Shown: positions 35,983 to 48,605, numbered from the stretch's first letter. The stretch: 64,000 nucleotides of DNA from Saccoglossus kowalevskii (GCF_000003605.2 NW_003144295.1:17685-81684), one strand, 5' to 3'. The notes: a model not told the origin generated them from the sequence alone. Numbers and translations are program-made.

Positions 35983-36851
35983 TCAATGAAAATTAGGTAT
36001 TTGGTAACCTAAGAGTTCATAATCTAAGCGATAGACTTCTATAAGCTTTTTAAGAATGTCTGGAGGCAAGTTACTCAACGTTTCTGTATATCTCGTTTTG
36101 CCTTTCTGTTTGTGAATTCGTGGAAAACTGTAGAGTTTATCCAGACCTGTCAGTTGTAGGAAACACGTGGCATCTTCTCCAAGATGTTCTAAGTGGCCAA
36201 TGAAATCGTAATTGACTGAACACATTCGCGATATATCATTTTGTTTCTCAAGGTGTCCACTGAGAGGAAGATAATGCTTTTTTTTTGAATCGTGATATAT
36301 AATCAATTGCGCAAACTCCAAAAATGTAATATTATATATAAGTCCTTTTCGACCCACTTGTATCACGCTGTGATTGCGCAGCCCAATTTTTTTAATGGCG
36401 TCATCGAACTGTTTGTTATTTTGTGACACGCTTGTTGTATAGTATAAGTTGTTAAAATAAAATGAAACAAGTCTTTCTAAGGGTTCTCGAACAAAAACCA
36501 CTTTGGTGTAATGCTCCAAATCGGCTTCCGTTATATTCAATAATTCTAAGCTTCGGGGACCCTGTTGACACTCAGGGTCAATTTCGAATAGGTATCGCTT
36601 CCAAGTTGTGGATGATACTTTAGGTATTAATTCAAACATGAACTTGTATTTTTTTGAAATGACAAAGTAGGTGAGTCGTACTCGTTTATATGTAATGTTA
36701 TTTTTCTCGCACGCGCATTTGGCGGTTGCTAGTCTTTCTTGACTAGCTTGTAGACATTCATAGGAATTGTTGGTACTTGTCGGTTCTGCCAAAGCCTGCA
36801 AAACAGAGACAACACTTGAGAAGATTGAGGTATAATTCATTTTCATATATA

Positions 36852-36926
<75 letters not shown>

Positions 36927-36963
36927 GTATGTGTATGTGTGTATGTGTATGTGTATGTGTGTA

Positions 36964-36994
<31 letters not shown>

Positions 36995-37015
36995 ATATGT
37001 ATGTGTATGTGTATG

Positions 37016-37046
<31 letters not shown>

Positions 37047-38022
37047 AGAGTAAACGTAAAGTTCCAATACTCAATGCAGGTAAACTGGTGTGTTAATTTA
37101 ACGTGTTGACTTGAATGACAACCGTAATGTCAAAGACCGACCTCATATGATTGTGGTTATGCATAGAATGGTAAGAAACAGATACATAACACTTTGATAA
37201 CAAATTACCAATCACATATGTCCGCGTATAGTTCAATGTATTGTATTAAATTATTAGTATTGAAAATATCTATTGAATGTACCTCAATGTGATTTCCTGT
37301 TGTATTCTTCCAATGCACATTAACTATAGGGTGTTCATCTTTGTCGATTATGAACTCTGCGATAACAACACAAAATCTGAGTAACTTCATTTGTGAAACT
37401 CTGTACTATTTATGGTACATATCGCTAACTAATAATCAATGTCGTTAATTGAAGTAGTTATGATATAGAAATGCGTAGTGGGTAATGAACCCAGTTGTCA
37501 ACCAATCGTATTTTTCAATGACTCCGATCAACAAGCCACATTCGCATTCAACAATTAGCCACCGCGTATGTGGAATCAATAATGCTATGTTGTAACTAGC
37601 AAACAGCTGACATTTTACTTATCTAACCTAGACACTGAATGTGAACAATGTGTGATTGTAGTAAATTGAAATTACCATACCGAGCCAAAACAAATGACTG
37701 ATACACATATACATAATGCATTATCACACATATCGGATCTGTAATAATTAGCAGATTAATAATCATTACTACAAACTGGTAATAATATAGTAGGTAGATT
37801 TAAATGTGTGTATCAAGTACTGGTATTGCTGGTTTACTCGTAACTATTTGGAGGTCGTAGTCAGTCAAGTCAATATACAGGCACAATAGTTACAAAACAA
37901 TATCACTTACTAGTTGTGAAAACCGTCGTCAACAACTCCTGGTACATGGCCACCAATGATAAGAATATCATGATACAAATAGTGATTGCTGCAAGGCGTT
38001 GGAAATTAGTGTATATTGCCAT
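35983..38022 (-). CDS. Carbohydrate sulfotransferase, HNK-1/chondroitin (Sulfotransfer_2) family, 332 aa, three exons
   Basis: Exons (minus): 37911-38022, 37283-37356, 35983-36795, all GT/AG with matching phases (1, 0). Exon 1 encodes a short cytoplasmic tail and one membrane segment (about residues 9-27, AAITICIMIFLSLVA), a type II Golgi topology. Exon 3 holds the catalytic domain. The 5'-phosphosulfate loop is IPKVSSTTW (119-127) and the 3'-phosphate site is VVFVREPLERLVSFY (161-175); SGHLEKQ and YDFIGHLEHLGED follow, and the protein ends in YRLDYELLGYQIPNFH. The enzyme would move sulfate from PAPS to a hydroxyl of a glycan such as chondroitin, dermatan or GalNAc in the Golgi. Acceptor specificity cannot be read from the sequence. 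N-X-S/T sites (NNS, NIT, NHS) occur. Frames reading on through the upstream microsatellite are intron read-through, not protein. The genes at 52 and 61 kb are paralogues on the other strand. Confidence 0.93.
36845..37047 (-). repeat. TATATG/TG compound microsatellite in intron 2 of the sulfotransferase
   Basis: About 200 bp of TATATG hexamers grading into TG-rich variants and back. It begins about 50 bp from the exon 3 acceptor. The open frames it creates on both strands (Tyr-Thr or His-Ile repeats) are artefacts of the repeat. Confidence 0.95.
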
Positions 38023-40922
38023 ATTGATGTTACATCCACGTGCGTTTAGTGAATACAATAATCTGACTAGCCCGAAAACCTGTGTATAAAAAGTGTAAAC
38101 GTTGCAGATATACATTCAATGTGAAGATATATTGGATTATAGTGTAAGATTATTTTTTTTATTCAAAGTTGTATCTGATTTAGTTATTTATTAAAATTGG
38201 CTTTGTCCCGCATTGATTTCCACTGCCATGCTATCATGTGATTTAAACTTACTATCCACATTTTGTTTCTGTATTGTCATCCATTCGTTACAACTCGTTT
38301 GTATGTTTGTGTGTGTCTGGGTAATATCTGTCATAGTAGAACAAATAGTATTTCCACATGCGATATAATTTACATCTGCATATAAGTGGAAAGTGTTATA
38401 TATATAATAACTAATCAGTTATTTAGAATGAAATACATCTTTTAGACACTTTTAGATTAAAGCTGTTTTTACTTTTTTAAAAGTACACATTAATATTAAT
38501 ATGCGTTGAAAAATTGCGTTCTCTATTTTCGCTCGGAAATACTTCTATTGAAATATGTTAATTTTGATACTTTATTCATATAGCTGCATGTGATATACAT
38601 ATGTAAATAGAGTTTGCAAATAAGTATCCACCTACACGACAACTCTCTCAATATACTTTACTAGAAATAACTAGACGTTGAAAATATTCGATTAATGAGG
38701 TCCTACTATAAATGGAACATGGCATCTCTGGTTCAAAGAGGATAAATGGGTGAATCTGGGTTTTTTCCGGGTACTAAGTTACAATTTTGTCAAAAAAGTT
38801 TATTATTATACTAACAACAAGAACCAGAACTAGGTCAGATGCATATTTCAGGCGGTTAATGCAAACTAAAGTTTGTTATCACATCACGCAATATGATGGT
38901 TGACATATCCCACCATCTCATTTCACAATCACATATATCATAACAAATCCGCTACAGTCAAACACTATAATTAACGAACGTTGAAGTAAGGTTTTGTCAA
39001 AAGCTCATGCAAAATTTAAAATGGTGATATAGGAGTCCATGTGATAAATTCATATTAATACAGACATACAAATTTATACTAACCTGATATATGGATGCTG
39101 TGTGTCGATGTAGATAATCCTCTGCTAGCCCATAAGCAATGAAAGACTAGTACGGCGTGTGAAAAATAATAAACTAAAACCGTTACACAATCTGCAGCTG
39201 CTATTTTAATATAAAAATTGACTGGTTGACACCATTATTTTAATCCATTTAAGTTTATTATACTATATGTTTGACAAACATTTCTCAAAATTGTAAAACT
39301 AATATGAGCAGTACTACTTGCATACATTGAACTCTAAACAAACTTACTTGTGACTGTAGCGTTTATTTTTCTCTTTTCATTTGTCCCTCAAAATGACATT
39401 TCATCATATATAAACCTTTAAGATAAGTACTAGATTGTTTTCGCTTTAATCTGCGATATGTTATAGCTACGGACATGAATGATATAAATCCACAGTCACA
39501 TTTGCACTTATATCCGTAACAGACGTGACAAATGTTCGCGACTATTCGTAATCTCTCGCAACATTATGCACAACATTTTATGACATGGGAATGTTGCTGA
39601 CTTTGGTCGTCGGTGAAAATCTTAAATTGTTATTAATTTTAGATCGATCCCTACGAACCAATATATTCTTGTCTGAATACTGAAATTTTAATGTACTATA
39701 GTATATGTCCGATTTTATGTTGGAAAACGTGATTCCACGCAAAAGGAGACAAATACTGCAAGGAAACTGTTTAATATTTGATAGAGAATATCGAATGTAC
39801 GTACTATCAATTTACGGAGGATTTGTATCCTTCACAATATGAGGCTTGTATACATGCATATTTGATGGCGAGTGGAAATTATTATTATATAGAGTAAAAT
39901 GCAGTACGCTGATGAGGTTATACACGAATATCAAGCAATCGGGATGATTATGATTATTATTGTTTTACCTAAGCTAATAAATGGCAATACCAATTTGTTT
40001 AGCGTTAACCCAATATTTCAATTCAATGACAACATATGTGGCCTAATAAAATATAGGTCGGACGTTGATCCCTTGCATCCATATGTACACTGCGCAAGAA
40101 TGTGCATGCGATAACCAAACTTTGATTTCCTGAATACACAAATTTGACACAATTGCACTAAATCAGAAGTATATATTTTTGCCAGACAAAGCGTGTTTCA
40201 GAAACATTTCTAGGTTCAATCATTCACGTGGTGAAAAACAGAGCATATCAATTTGCCACGCATCAAAAATGCTTTTTCTATACCACGATCTAGGACGGTA
40301 TGTGAGTGGGCATTCCTCAATAGAATGTGAATATCGCTCGCAGATAATTATACTATCACATTCGATTTGCGTTATTTTTATCTGATTTTAGGATTGTATC
40401 TGGATAACAATTAGCTGAAATATTCAAAAACAAATTTTAAATTCACGCATCAATATGCTGATATGACCTATCATATTTAGTTAGCATATGCTCATCTTCA
40501 GTAGAAACGTCACATCTAAACCATACTATCCTCAAAGTCACATCTTGGCTATTGATTATGTGACACATTCGCCTTATACATATTTGAAGATTGATGTAAC
40601 ACCCTTAAAATGACGTAATGACCTCATTGCATTATGAGATGCATGTTAGTAAGTGACGACGGTTTTGTTCTGCGAGAACTGGGGTCTACCGATCACGAGT
40701 ACGGATACAACAACCACTATGTTGCAATCACGTTTGGTTGTGATATATTGGACATAATTACGGGTAAAGTCTAAACCGTGATTACACAAAATAGAAAGCA
40801 AAAACTTACATTTTGTCAACAGTCATGTAATATATCTGATCAAAACCAGAAGACATTACATTTTAAGGGTCCCTATTTTGGCCTACTTCCCTATTTACAT
40901 ACATGACATACTCTTCTTCACA
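38023..40922. other. Intergenic; upstream of the minus-strand sulfotransferase
   Basis: No gene is recognised. It should contain that gene's promoter; no confident TATA box is visible in the correct orientation. Short open frames at 39899-40385 show no family features. A stretch near 40015-40100 (GACAACATATGTG, TAATAAAATA) weakly resembles 45395-45475. Confidence 0.4.
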
Positions 40923-41342
40923 AGCCAATAAGAACACCGTTTGCTTACTGTGGCAATAGGATCTGTTTTGTCATTGGTCAATCACTCCACTGTCAATACA
41001 GGTTGCGTTTTTAGATCATACGCAGTGTGATGATTACGTCTGATAATTACGTTTATGTGCGCCAAACAGTTTTGATGACTTAAAACAATTGTTTTCATAA
41101 CATGTACTGATATTCTGTGTGCATTTACTGTATATACTGTATACGTGTCGGATGCAACGTTCAGGTTTCATATTATCAACTCCATTATTATATCATATGT
41201 ATTAAACTGATAGTAAATAATACTAGTAAAAATGTAAATCACTTTTCTTAATATGGTCGTAAATAGCTATTCGAATCATACTAGAATGAAGAAAATGTGA
41301 TGCATTTAAAACTAGTGATATCATGAGACAGTTTTATCATAA
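40923..41342 (+). repeat. 420-bp dispersed repeat, copy 1
   Basis: It aligns in the same orientation with 62440-62880, sharing TTTGCTTACT, TGGCAATA, TCACTCCACTG (TCTCTCCACTG in the other copy), AAACAGTTTT, TAATATGGTCGTAAATA and TAGTGATATCAT in order. Identity is roughly 75-80% by eye. No open frame is shared. It is not part of the sulfotransferase duplication, because the neighbouring genes point in opposite directions. Confidence 0.65.
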
Positions 41343-41617
41343 TCATAATATACCTGTTTGCATTGCGACAAATCTGATTCAGTTATATTGAATACAATTC
41401 AGGCCAAGAATTAATGTCTCTCGTTAACGTGCGTTACATTTCCGGTGTGATATACTTCCCGGTGTTCTACTATAAACAATGCTTGCCGAGGAGACTTGCA
41501 CACCGCATTAAATAAAGTGTAGATAATATTGCGTACAGTATTGTTAACTTTGAACGTAAATGGCGCATTACTGTAGCAAGTAAGCATGCAAATTAAATAT
41601 GCACATACAATATGCAC

Positions 41618-41676
<59 letters not shown>

Positions 41677-43018
41677 TTTATCCATCACTAAAACAAACTA
41701 GAGTGACATGTTCTATAGTCGTATAAAATCATGATGATGAGATGATCATGACATGTATAATCTGCACAGATACAGAAGATAAGAAATGGATCTTTCGACA
41801 ACTGATTTGTCTAGACTAGTTTTTTTATTTATTTAAATTACATTACTACGAAAATAAGAACAATTGATTACAGCATACGAAAATACCCCTTGCCGACGCT
41901 CATATCACAGAATTCGCAACATTTCGCTACGGGTTGTAAATTGGGCACACTAATGTTTATGACTTATTTGAAAAAATCGGTATGATTGTCAAAGCTGAGG
42001 CGATAGAACGATCAACCAAACTAATGCACAAACAAACAATATCTTGTCTAAAATAATTGAAATATTTTTGGCACGACACAAAGCTCATCTACACGCTATG
42101 AGGACATGCTGCAATTCGTGTGTCTTTTTTCAACAATTTTATCTAGCATGGGGTGAACATCACATACACACATGATTTCTAAAATATAAAAGAAAGCAAA
42201 ATCTTCAAGAAAAAAAATGTGCCCATGAAGCCCATGCACATATCATGGCCGATGTTTGGTCTTTATTGCGGTACATTCAATCATAATATGATCTAAAATG
42301 CAATATACCTTTAATTTTAATTAGTCTATGACGAAGTATGGTATTGGGAGTTTGATTAAAACAGCCTTATCATTGCAGCTAAGAAATATGTCCTATCAAG
42401 TAGCTCGGTGTCCCAGGACAACTCGTCCAATTAGGACGAGTCGTAGCAGCGTGTGTTTCTATAACCATGAGTGCACAGTTTTCAGTCAGATATTTCCACA
42501 TTGAAATATTCTGGTAGTCACCGACTCAACTAGTTGTGAAACTTATAACCGATGAGAAGACAGAATTCAGATACATGATGCATTATTTAAGCAATAACCC
42601 ACCGCCTGGGTTATTGCTATTATATTATACCAACTTCATTTCTGTAGCATTTTCGACACTCTCGTCCTTTTACAAAATAAGAAAGAGTCGTTTTCGAACG
42701 ACGTGTAATGTGCATTGGCTGGTCGACACGGTGATCAGATGAAATGGGCCCTGGAACCAGTATTTAATTTTTTATCACACACTCGCGCTCAGTACACAGA
42801 AACGCACAGAACACAAGTTTAGATATCATCACAATCAAAGGAAGTTTATTTCCACGACGCAAGAAACTAGCAAATAATTAGAAATTGAATGAACTGAACA
42901 AGCTCAACGCTTAATTTACATATGAATAGCCGTGAATATATTATCATCAGCAGAACATTGTGCGCCATTTTTGAAAACACGTGTTGTGGACTTATTATTG
43001 TTGTCGAATTTTTTATTT
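41343..43018. other. Intergenic with an AAT microsatellite
   Basis: AT-rich and without a recognised gene. A small perfect hairpin (ACTCGTCC, five-base loop, GGACGAGT) lies near 42424. Confidence 0.4.
41621..41676 (+). repeat. AAT trinucleotide microsatellite
   Basis: About eighteen uninterrupted AAT units. Confidence 0.95.
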
Positions 43019-43738
43019 TTATGTTATGCTGACATTAATTGGTCCACTAAAGGTGCAGTTATGGAACAAAGCAGATGCTGCATGTGTACTTTGATTGTGG
43101 GTATTAGAAATAGAAGCGGTGCCAGATTCTGCGGGAGTTGGTCTAGACGCTACTATGCCGGTGTTTTCTGGGGTACGGATAACGTTGTCGGAAACACCCG
43201 CTTCGATCGCCACGGTCACTTCTCTATCAGATGATTTGTTTTTATACCCAAAACTGCGAGACAGGATACTCGACATTCCTTGATTATTTGTGAGTTTGTT
43301 GGTGTAAGACCGAACACTAGCTTCGTTTTTTATGTGCCGTAAAATACATAATGTGTCTGAGTTCAACTCCTGCCGAATCTAACACAGCGCACGCAGTTGC
43401 CCTAACATAATGATTTGTATGAATTGTTAACAAATTTGCTGCTATCGAAATCTCTTTCATCATAGATCTCAAATTATTTTCACGAATACCAGACTGTGTC
43501 AGTGGGTGTTACATTTACACGGGGCCTCTGAAACAACGCATTTTGCAATTTGGACAAATACATTTTGAAATGCTGCAACGTGACAATTTTTGCCGCCGGT
43601 AGCATACATTTTAGCCTGTGTTTCGAAATCGTCAAGGTCAATTTCATTAAAATTGGCAAAGCGTTTCTTTCTCTCCGTCTGGACGGTTTCTGCAAGAAAA
43701 TCTTGCTCTGACAGCTCCCGAACACGATACTCGGCCAT
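43019..43738 (-). mobile_element. Broken tyrosine-recombinase transposon remnant (Crypton-like; DIRS not excluded)
   Basis: On the minus strand, fragments in order resemble the N-terminal region, the C-terminal catalytic box and the tail of invertebrate tyrosine-recombinase proteins of the Crypton/ZMYM type: a start followed by AEYRVRELSEQDFLAE, then a TNHYVRATACAVL motif with a following HKNEASVRSY box, then a Ser/Thr-rich tail ending near FHNCTFSGPINVSI. The middle of the recombinase is missing and the reading frame is broken in a few places, so this is an old, dead, internally deleted copy. No terminal repeats are visible. Confidence 0.6.
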
Positions 43739-44039
43739 GTCTGTTGCAGACAACGAAAGTATGTCGCACAGAATAGGATGCAAAAATTGTAGATTGTACA
43801 ATTTTTTTTATTTAACCACTGCAAAAATAAAATATGTATATAGTATCTTCATGCTATCAATATTACCCCAAAATTTCCCTAAAATTTAAATGCCCTTCCC
43901 TTTATTTATTTACGAAGTGAACTTCATTCATATTCTGCGGCCTTATTTGGAACACCATAACTGTGCATTATGCTCTATTTAACCATGGCTTATAATTGCA
44001 AAACAATATGGATATCTATACCATTTTAACTCCTAAACA

Positions 44040-44190
44040 ACAACAAAATGTTAATTACAACAACAGAGAAAAATGTATACAAGTATGCACGTTATCGCAA
44101 AACAACAATAGTGTTTATTAAAATAATAGCGAAAAATATACACTAGTACGCATGTTCAAGTTATCGCAAAACAGGTCTAAATTATCACAC
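44040..44190 (+). repeat. Two diverged direct repeats of about 75 bp
   Basis: Two successive segments share GAAAAAT, TATAC, AGTA, GCA and GTTATCGCAAAACA in the same order. Old tandem duplication; no coding content. Confidence 0.45.
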
Positions 44191-44439
44191 GTAGTACTTC
44201 TTCGCAACGTTAGGCTCTGTGATTATGTCAAGTTATTGCCCTCGCTCGATTTAAATTTAAACTCTTCATTGTACGTGTGGCAAGCTTTTAGTAAATATAA
44301 ATACGAGTTTCAGACCATGCCGTTATATAGTTTTAAAAGTGCATCATAACAAATACGCAACACGAATGCATCATCTTCAGCTCACTGGAGTGCATATAGT
44401 TTCCCATTTGTTTTCTTTAAAAATTAAATTATTTGTGTT

Positions 44440-44665
44440 ATCGTGATTTTCAAGTAACCGATCGATTTTTATGAAGCCGACTATTTTTTTCTCAAGTAGC
44501 TGACCGATTTTCTTGTAGCCAACCGATTTCCATGTAACGAAGTTATTTTCAAGTATCCGATTGATTTTCATGTATCAGACCGACTTTTTCCAAGTAGCGG
44601 AGCGATTTTCAAGTAGCGGAGCAATTTTTAAGTAGCCGATCAATTTTCATGTAGCGGACCAATTG
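44440..44665. repeat. Minisatellite of about eleven 18-22-bp units
   Basis: Units follow the consensus CGATTTTCAAGTAGCCGAC with variation in both length and sequence. Read on the minus strand this gives repeated Arg-Leu-Leu-Glu-Asn, but unit lengths are not multiples of three, so it is not a coding repeat. No conserved spacers, so not CRISPR-like. Confidence 0.75.
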
Positions 44666-46669
44666 TATATACCCACCGTCACCGTATTTATGCAAATTAA
44701 TTTGGGTTATTGATCTGTATCTTATGTTTTATTCTACATTTTTCCAGAAATAAATGTGTTATCCCTACACGTTGTGGAATACATAAAAAGACCAACATGT
44801 GCACTGTGTACACAATATGTCAATAGATTTAATGCGGTTATGACATAGACATATCTTATGAATATTATTTTATTTTTTGGTTAAATTATTCAAACAAAAC
44901 ATTTATTTGTGAAACGCACATATTTTTGGCCTAGACCTCCATCCTGCTATTGTGGTTATTAGAAGAATGTACACGATTTCTACAATACTAAATTGGTCAT
45001 CAAATTTAACAAGCGCGGCTGCTCCTTATCAGAGACGACGGCACAACATTTTTCAGGAGGGCGAGATCTGCTCACCAACCTCGCGCCGAAGGCGTGACCT
45101 TATTAGGGGGTTCAGGGCATGCTCCCCTTAAAAATTTAACCCTCTGAAACGCTATTTCCTGCACTTTGAGGGACAAATTTTGCTGACACAAAGGGTTTCA
45201 GCTTGATTTTGGAGGGGCGACGCCCCCAACATTTGCGTTTGCAACCTTAGCGAGCCACCAAATACTTCTAAATTATACAGCGCCATCAGTGGCAGCTCCC
45301 AGCCCTATGCGTCAAGGGATTAAGATGAATAAAGTAATGTTTTAACACAAAGATACAAAAGATGCACTGGTATATCATCATTTAGTTAACATCAAGCATT
45401 TTGAAGACAACATATGTGACGTAATAAAATAAAATGTACGTTGGATGTTGGGGTGCAGATGCTAAAAAAAGCAGTGCGTACCAATTTGCCGCATCACTAC
45501 TGTAGCAGGATCAATGGTGATGTTTGCATGGAAAGCGTAAAGGCAGAATGTAAATAATAGCCACGCCGTGGAATCAGGGCTACCCAAGTGCTAAATTTTG
45601 TCACGCAAATAGTTACACTATACTGAAACATTTACTAAAACTGAAAATCATGTGTAATTGATCACGATGCTATTTGGATATAGAGAAACAATATATACTA
45701 GGCCCACAAATTCAATATGGAGTTTTTCCATTTTATCTTCCGTTTTGTGAGGTGAATCATATTAGTATGATATGATAAAACAACAAGAGATGGTATTCTT
45801 GGGTTTATGAAACAGATCTAACAAATTATTTACTCCATTATACATGTCAGCATATTTTTGTCATATTACCTCAAACCCTGCAAATATAAGTGTGCATGGA
45901 ATTATGGGATGAAACGGTGTGCATTGCCGTGTGATAACTGCCGTAAAGGTGAGTGACAGGTCAATTCTGGAAGGACAGGTGTGCTTGTGATTTACATATT
46001 TTAACAAAGGGTATTTATAACATTGCACATGATCTGAGATTTCAGATTGGTCGAACTTCGTTTTTACCACAAATATCCAGTATCATCAGTAACACGATAC
46101 AGCACCATAGTCACCGTATGCTAATTACCTGTGTTATGCGGGGTTAAACAAATGTATATTTGTTTTGAAAATTTAATAAACAAAATAACCACCCATAACC
46201 ACTAGGATATAATTAAAGACATTTTAAGGTCAATGAATAATTTAAACCAATAACAAATAGTAGTACAAACTGTATAGTAATTGTAAATTTCGATGTGACA
46301 TTGACTTTATTTTATTTTACGTGGATAATCAAGTATCGGTATCAACAACATAAACAAACGAGATTATGATATTTTACACGTGAGATCAATGTTGATGTGT
46401 ACGATGTGGAAGACAACAATTCTGTTGCCCTCGCGCATTGCATTTCGAATAAAATAGGAGCGTTATTAGATTCACCGACCAAATAACAAGCGGGCCCGTA
46501 TATACAATAATTATGTTGTCCAACAATGCAACTGCAATATTATCATAATAATAACGTGCACTAACGCATTTTGCCACACATGTCAAATTAAAAATGATTA
46601 CTCGTGTATGCATCACAATTTTCATTTGTTCACTTGATCCCTGATCGAGAATACAATGTGTGGTCCGTG
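44666..46669. other. Intergenic; nothing beyond one dispersed repeat
   Basis: Apart from the interspersed repeat at 45058-45245 and a faint match at 45395-45475 to 40015-40100, no gene or structure is seen. Confidence 0.4.
45058..45245 (+). repeat. Interspersed repeat, uninterrupted copy
   Basis: This is the partner of 9060-9525, read in the opposite orientation. It runs without interruption through CATGCTCCCCTTAAAAATTT, the site where the 9-kb copy received the TTAA MITE. It is therefore the empty-site version and fixes TTAA as the target. Confidence 0.7.
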
Positions 46670-48345
46670 GTTCTTGGTAAGACAGTTTTTACCTTGTTAT
46701 TGGTGTGATTAAGATTAATTGCCTCAAGGCAGTTTTTGTTCAGAGAAAGCACTTCGTTTTGTGTAGTTTCCTTGCACTTGTTGGACGGGGCACATGCGTT
46801 AAACTCGTTTTTTATCCATTAAATATGGTTAATCAGAGTAAAAACCCACCGTGTTCACTGCTACAGCTGCAATTGTTTTAATTGTTTTGACATATTACAT
46901 ATTACATGTTTTACATATTAATGCATTAATCGGTAATTATCTTTAAAATAACCGCCAACTAAGGCTAGAACATTTTTAAAATCACCTCATAGAGTTTTAT
47001 AATTCATCCAGACAGAATACTCATTCAGTTTATTTAAGCTTAGATTTAATTTAATATATTTTTGCGTCAGAGTTTGACTTCCTGTCCAGGTATCCTGCGA
47101 TCAACTATCCTCGCAGACATAAACCTGACTTGCCACCCAGCATGCATCGGTTCGCGATGTCACAAAGTGCGTTGTGAAAAATACCCTGGAAATTGCATCA
47201 AACTCGACAACGAGATGTTTTGAAAAAATCGCGGATAAATCATGCGCTTTGCGATGCCATCTTGGTTACCTTAATCGGAAACCTCTTTGTCACCAAGCAT
47301 GCATCGGTCGCGGAGTCACAAAGTGCGTTGTTTGACCGTGCTCAACGACTTTCGATACTAAGTACTCCAGAATAAGTTATTCCCCGGGGAATCGCGAATA
47401 AACAATAATAAACAACTGTGAACAATTCCCTTGAAAAAACACTTTTGAACGTACTGGGCAAACTGAAAAACAGAGATAATGGATAATTTGCATAATCCTA
47501 TTGCTGATGCCCATAATTGAAATGGCTGTAAAAGTGACAAATCCAAACCTATTATCGTTTTGTAAAATGTTATATACAGTGCATGATATGGAGATTCCGC
47601 TATCACTTTTATTTCACCATGTTTTACAATGTGAGAAAAAAACACTCACAAGTGCCCACGAACCTGCAACTATACCTTTAAAAAAGTAATATCATTTGCA
47701 ATGATGGGAATATAATTTATTGTACGCCTGTCGGGGAATATTCAAGAACAATAATTTAAGATTACAATGGGAAATTTAATCATTATTAAAGCAATATTTG
47801 ACGTTCAGATCTTTATTAACGTGTTAAGAATTCCCACATATGACATCAGCTGTTGAATAAATCACGACTGAAACTACCACGACGTAATCTTGATTAGTTG
47901 CCTTACACTCTCAAAAAAAAATCGTTAATACCTCAAATTATTGTTGTATCACATGCAATAATATTAAGCTAGCAAACATGATGTCACAGCACTGTCATCT
48001 TTCACAATCCGGTACCTCATTACTGACAGTACTGTTAGCAAGTTATATTGTCAACGCCAAACATACAAAGTGAGTACATTGATTATATAACTGTTAATTT
48101 TTGAGTAATTAAGTTAGTTTGTTTCGAGTAAATCCTATTTTTTTTACTTGTATTCACATTTACTCTTTGAACATTTTCAATATTTGTAGTCCCTCCCACT
48201 TCTTGATGTTTACAATGTTACAGTAATATTTGAAATTAGATTGCATATGGCATTGTGGATGGACGACGAGAGGTCGATTTTTGGAAAGAGGTTCGAGTCA
48301 CTCTAATATTGGTGACAATGACCGAACCTTTTGTACCGAGTATTT
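46670..48345 (+). repeat. Decayed tandem duplication, unit A
   Basis: Three blocks occur in the same order in unit B (48590-51110): 46680-46895 (GCACTTC, GTTTTAAT), 46930-47060 (CCGCCAACTAAGG, TTAGAACATTT, AGCTTAGATTTA), and 47480-48345 (TGCCCACGAACCTGCAACTA, ATGACATCAGCTGTTGAATA, AAACATGATGTCACAGCACT, GGTCGATTTTTGGAAAGAGG). Gaps between blocks differ, so both units have gained insertions. No gene is seen; the 64-codon frame at 48230 is not conserved in unit B. Confidence 0.65.
47137..47330 (+). repeat. 39-bp direct repeat pair
   Basis: AGCATGCATCGG followed by CGCG and GTCACAAAGTGCGTTGT occurs at 47137-47176 and again at 47292-47330 with few differences. It lies inside unit A of the tandem duplication but has no counterpart in unit B. 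Confidence 0.7.
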
Positions 48346-48424
48346 TACGGGATATTTTCATCCTACCATATTAGAAAATGCGAACTCCAAATATGGAATG
48401 ACTACGCACGTAAGCGTGCTATAA

Positions 48425-48605
48425 TAATAAAAACATACATGGCTGCCACCACGGTTTGACATAACTCCACACGAAGAAGTTCTCTGATTCCGTTCTGAAA
48501 ATTTTGGATTTCGGCATTCCCATGATGTAGCCTTGGAAGGAAAAGATGTATAAAAATAAGGTTATACATCAAAGTATGTATTCACTTGATTGCCTGATAA
48601 GAAAA
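48425..48605 (-). repeat. Dispersed repeat with a conserved 33-residue open frame, copy 2
   Basis: The reverse complement matches 7595-7775. The same frame is open here, giving GMPKSKIFRTESENFFVWS and then VKPWWQPC before a stop. Relative to copy 1 it lacks the extra bases that form the right arm of the 144-bp palindrome. Family unknown. Confidence 0.5.

Noticed and set aside
36777-37109. Met-Tyr and His-Ile repeat proteins on both strands
   Set aside because: They are translations of the TATATG/TG microsatellite. The long minus frame is sulfotransferase exon 3 running back into its intron.
44440-44665. CRISPR-like array or coding repeat
   Set aside because: Unit lengths vary, there are no unique spacers of constant size, and units are not multiples of three. 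It is a eukaryotic minisatellite.
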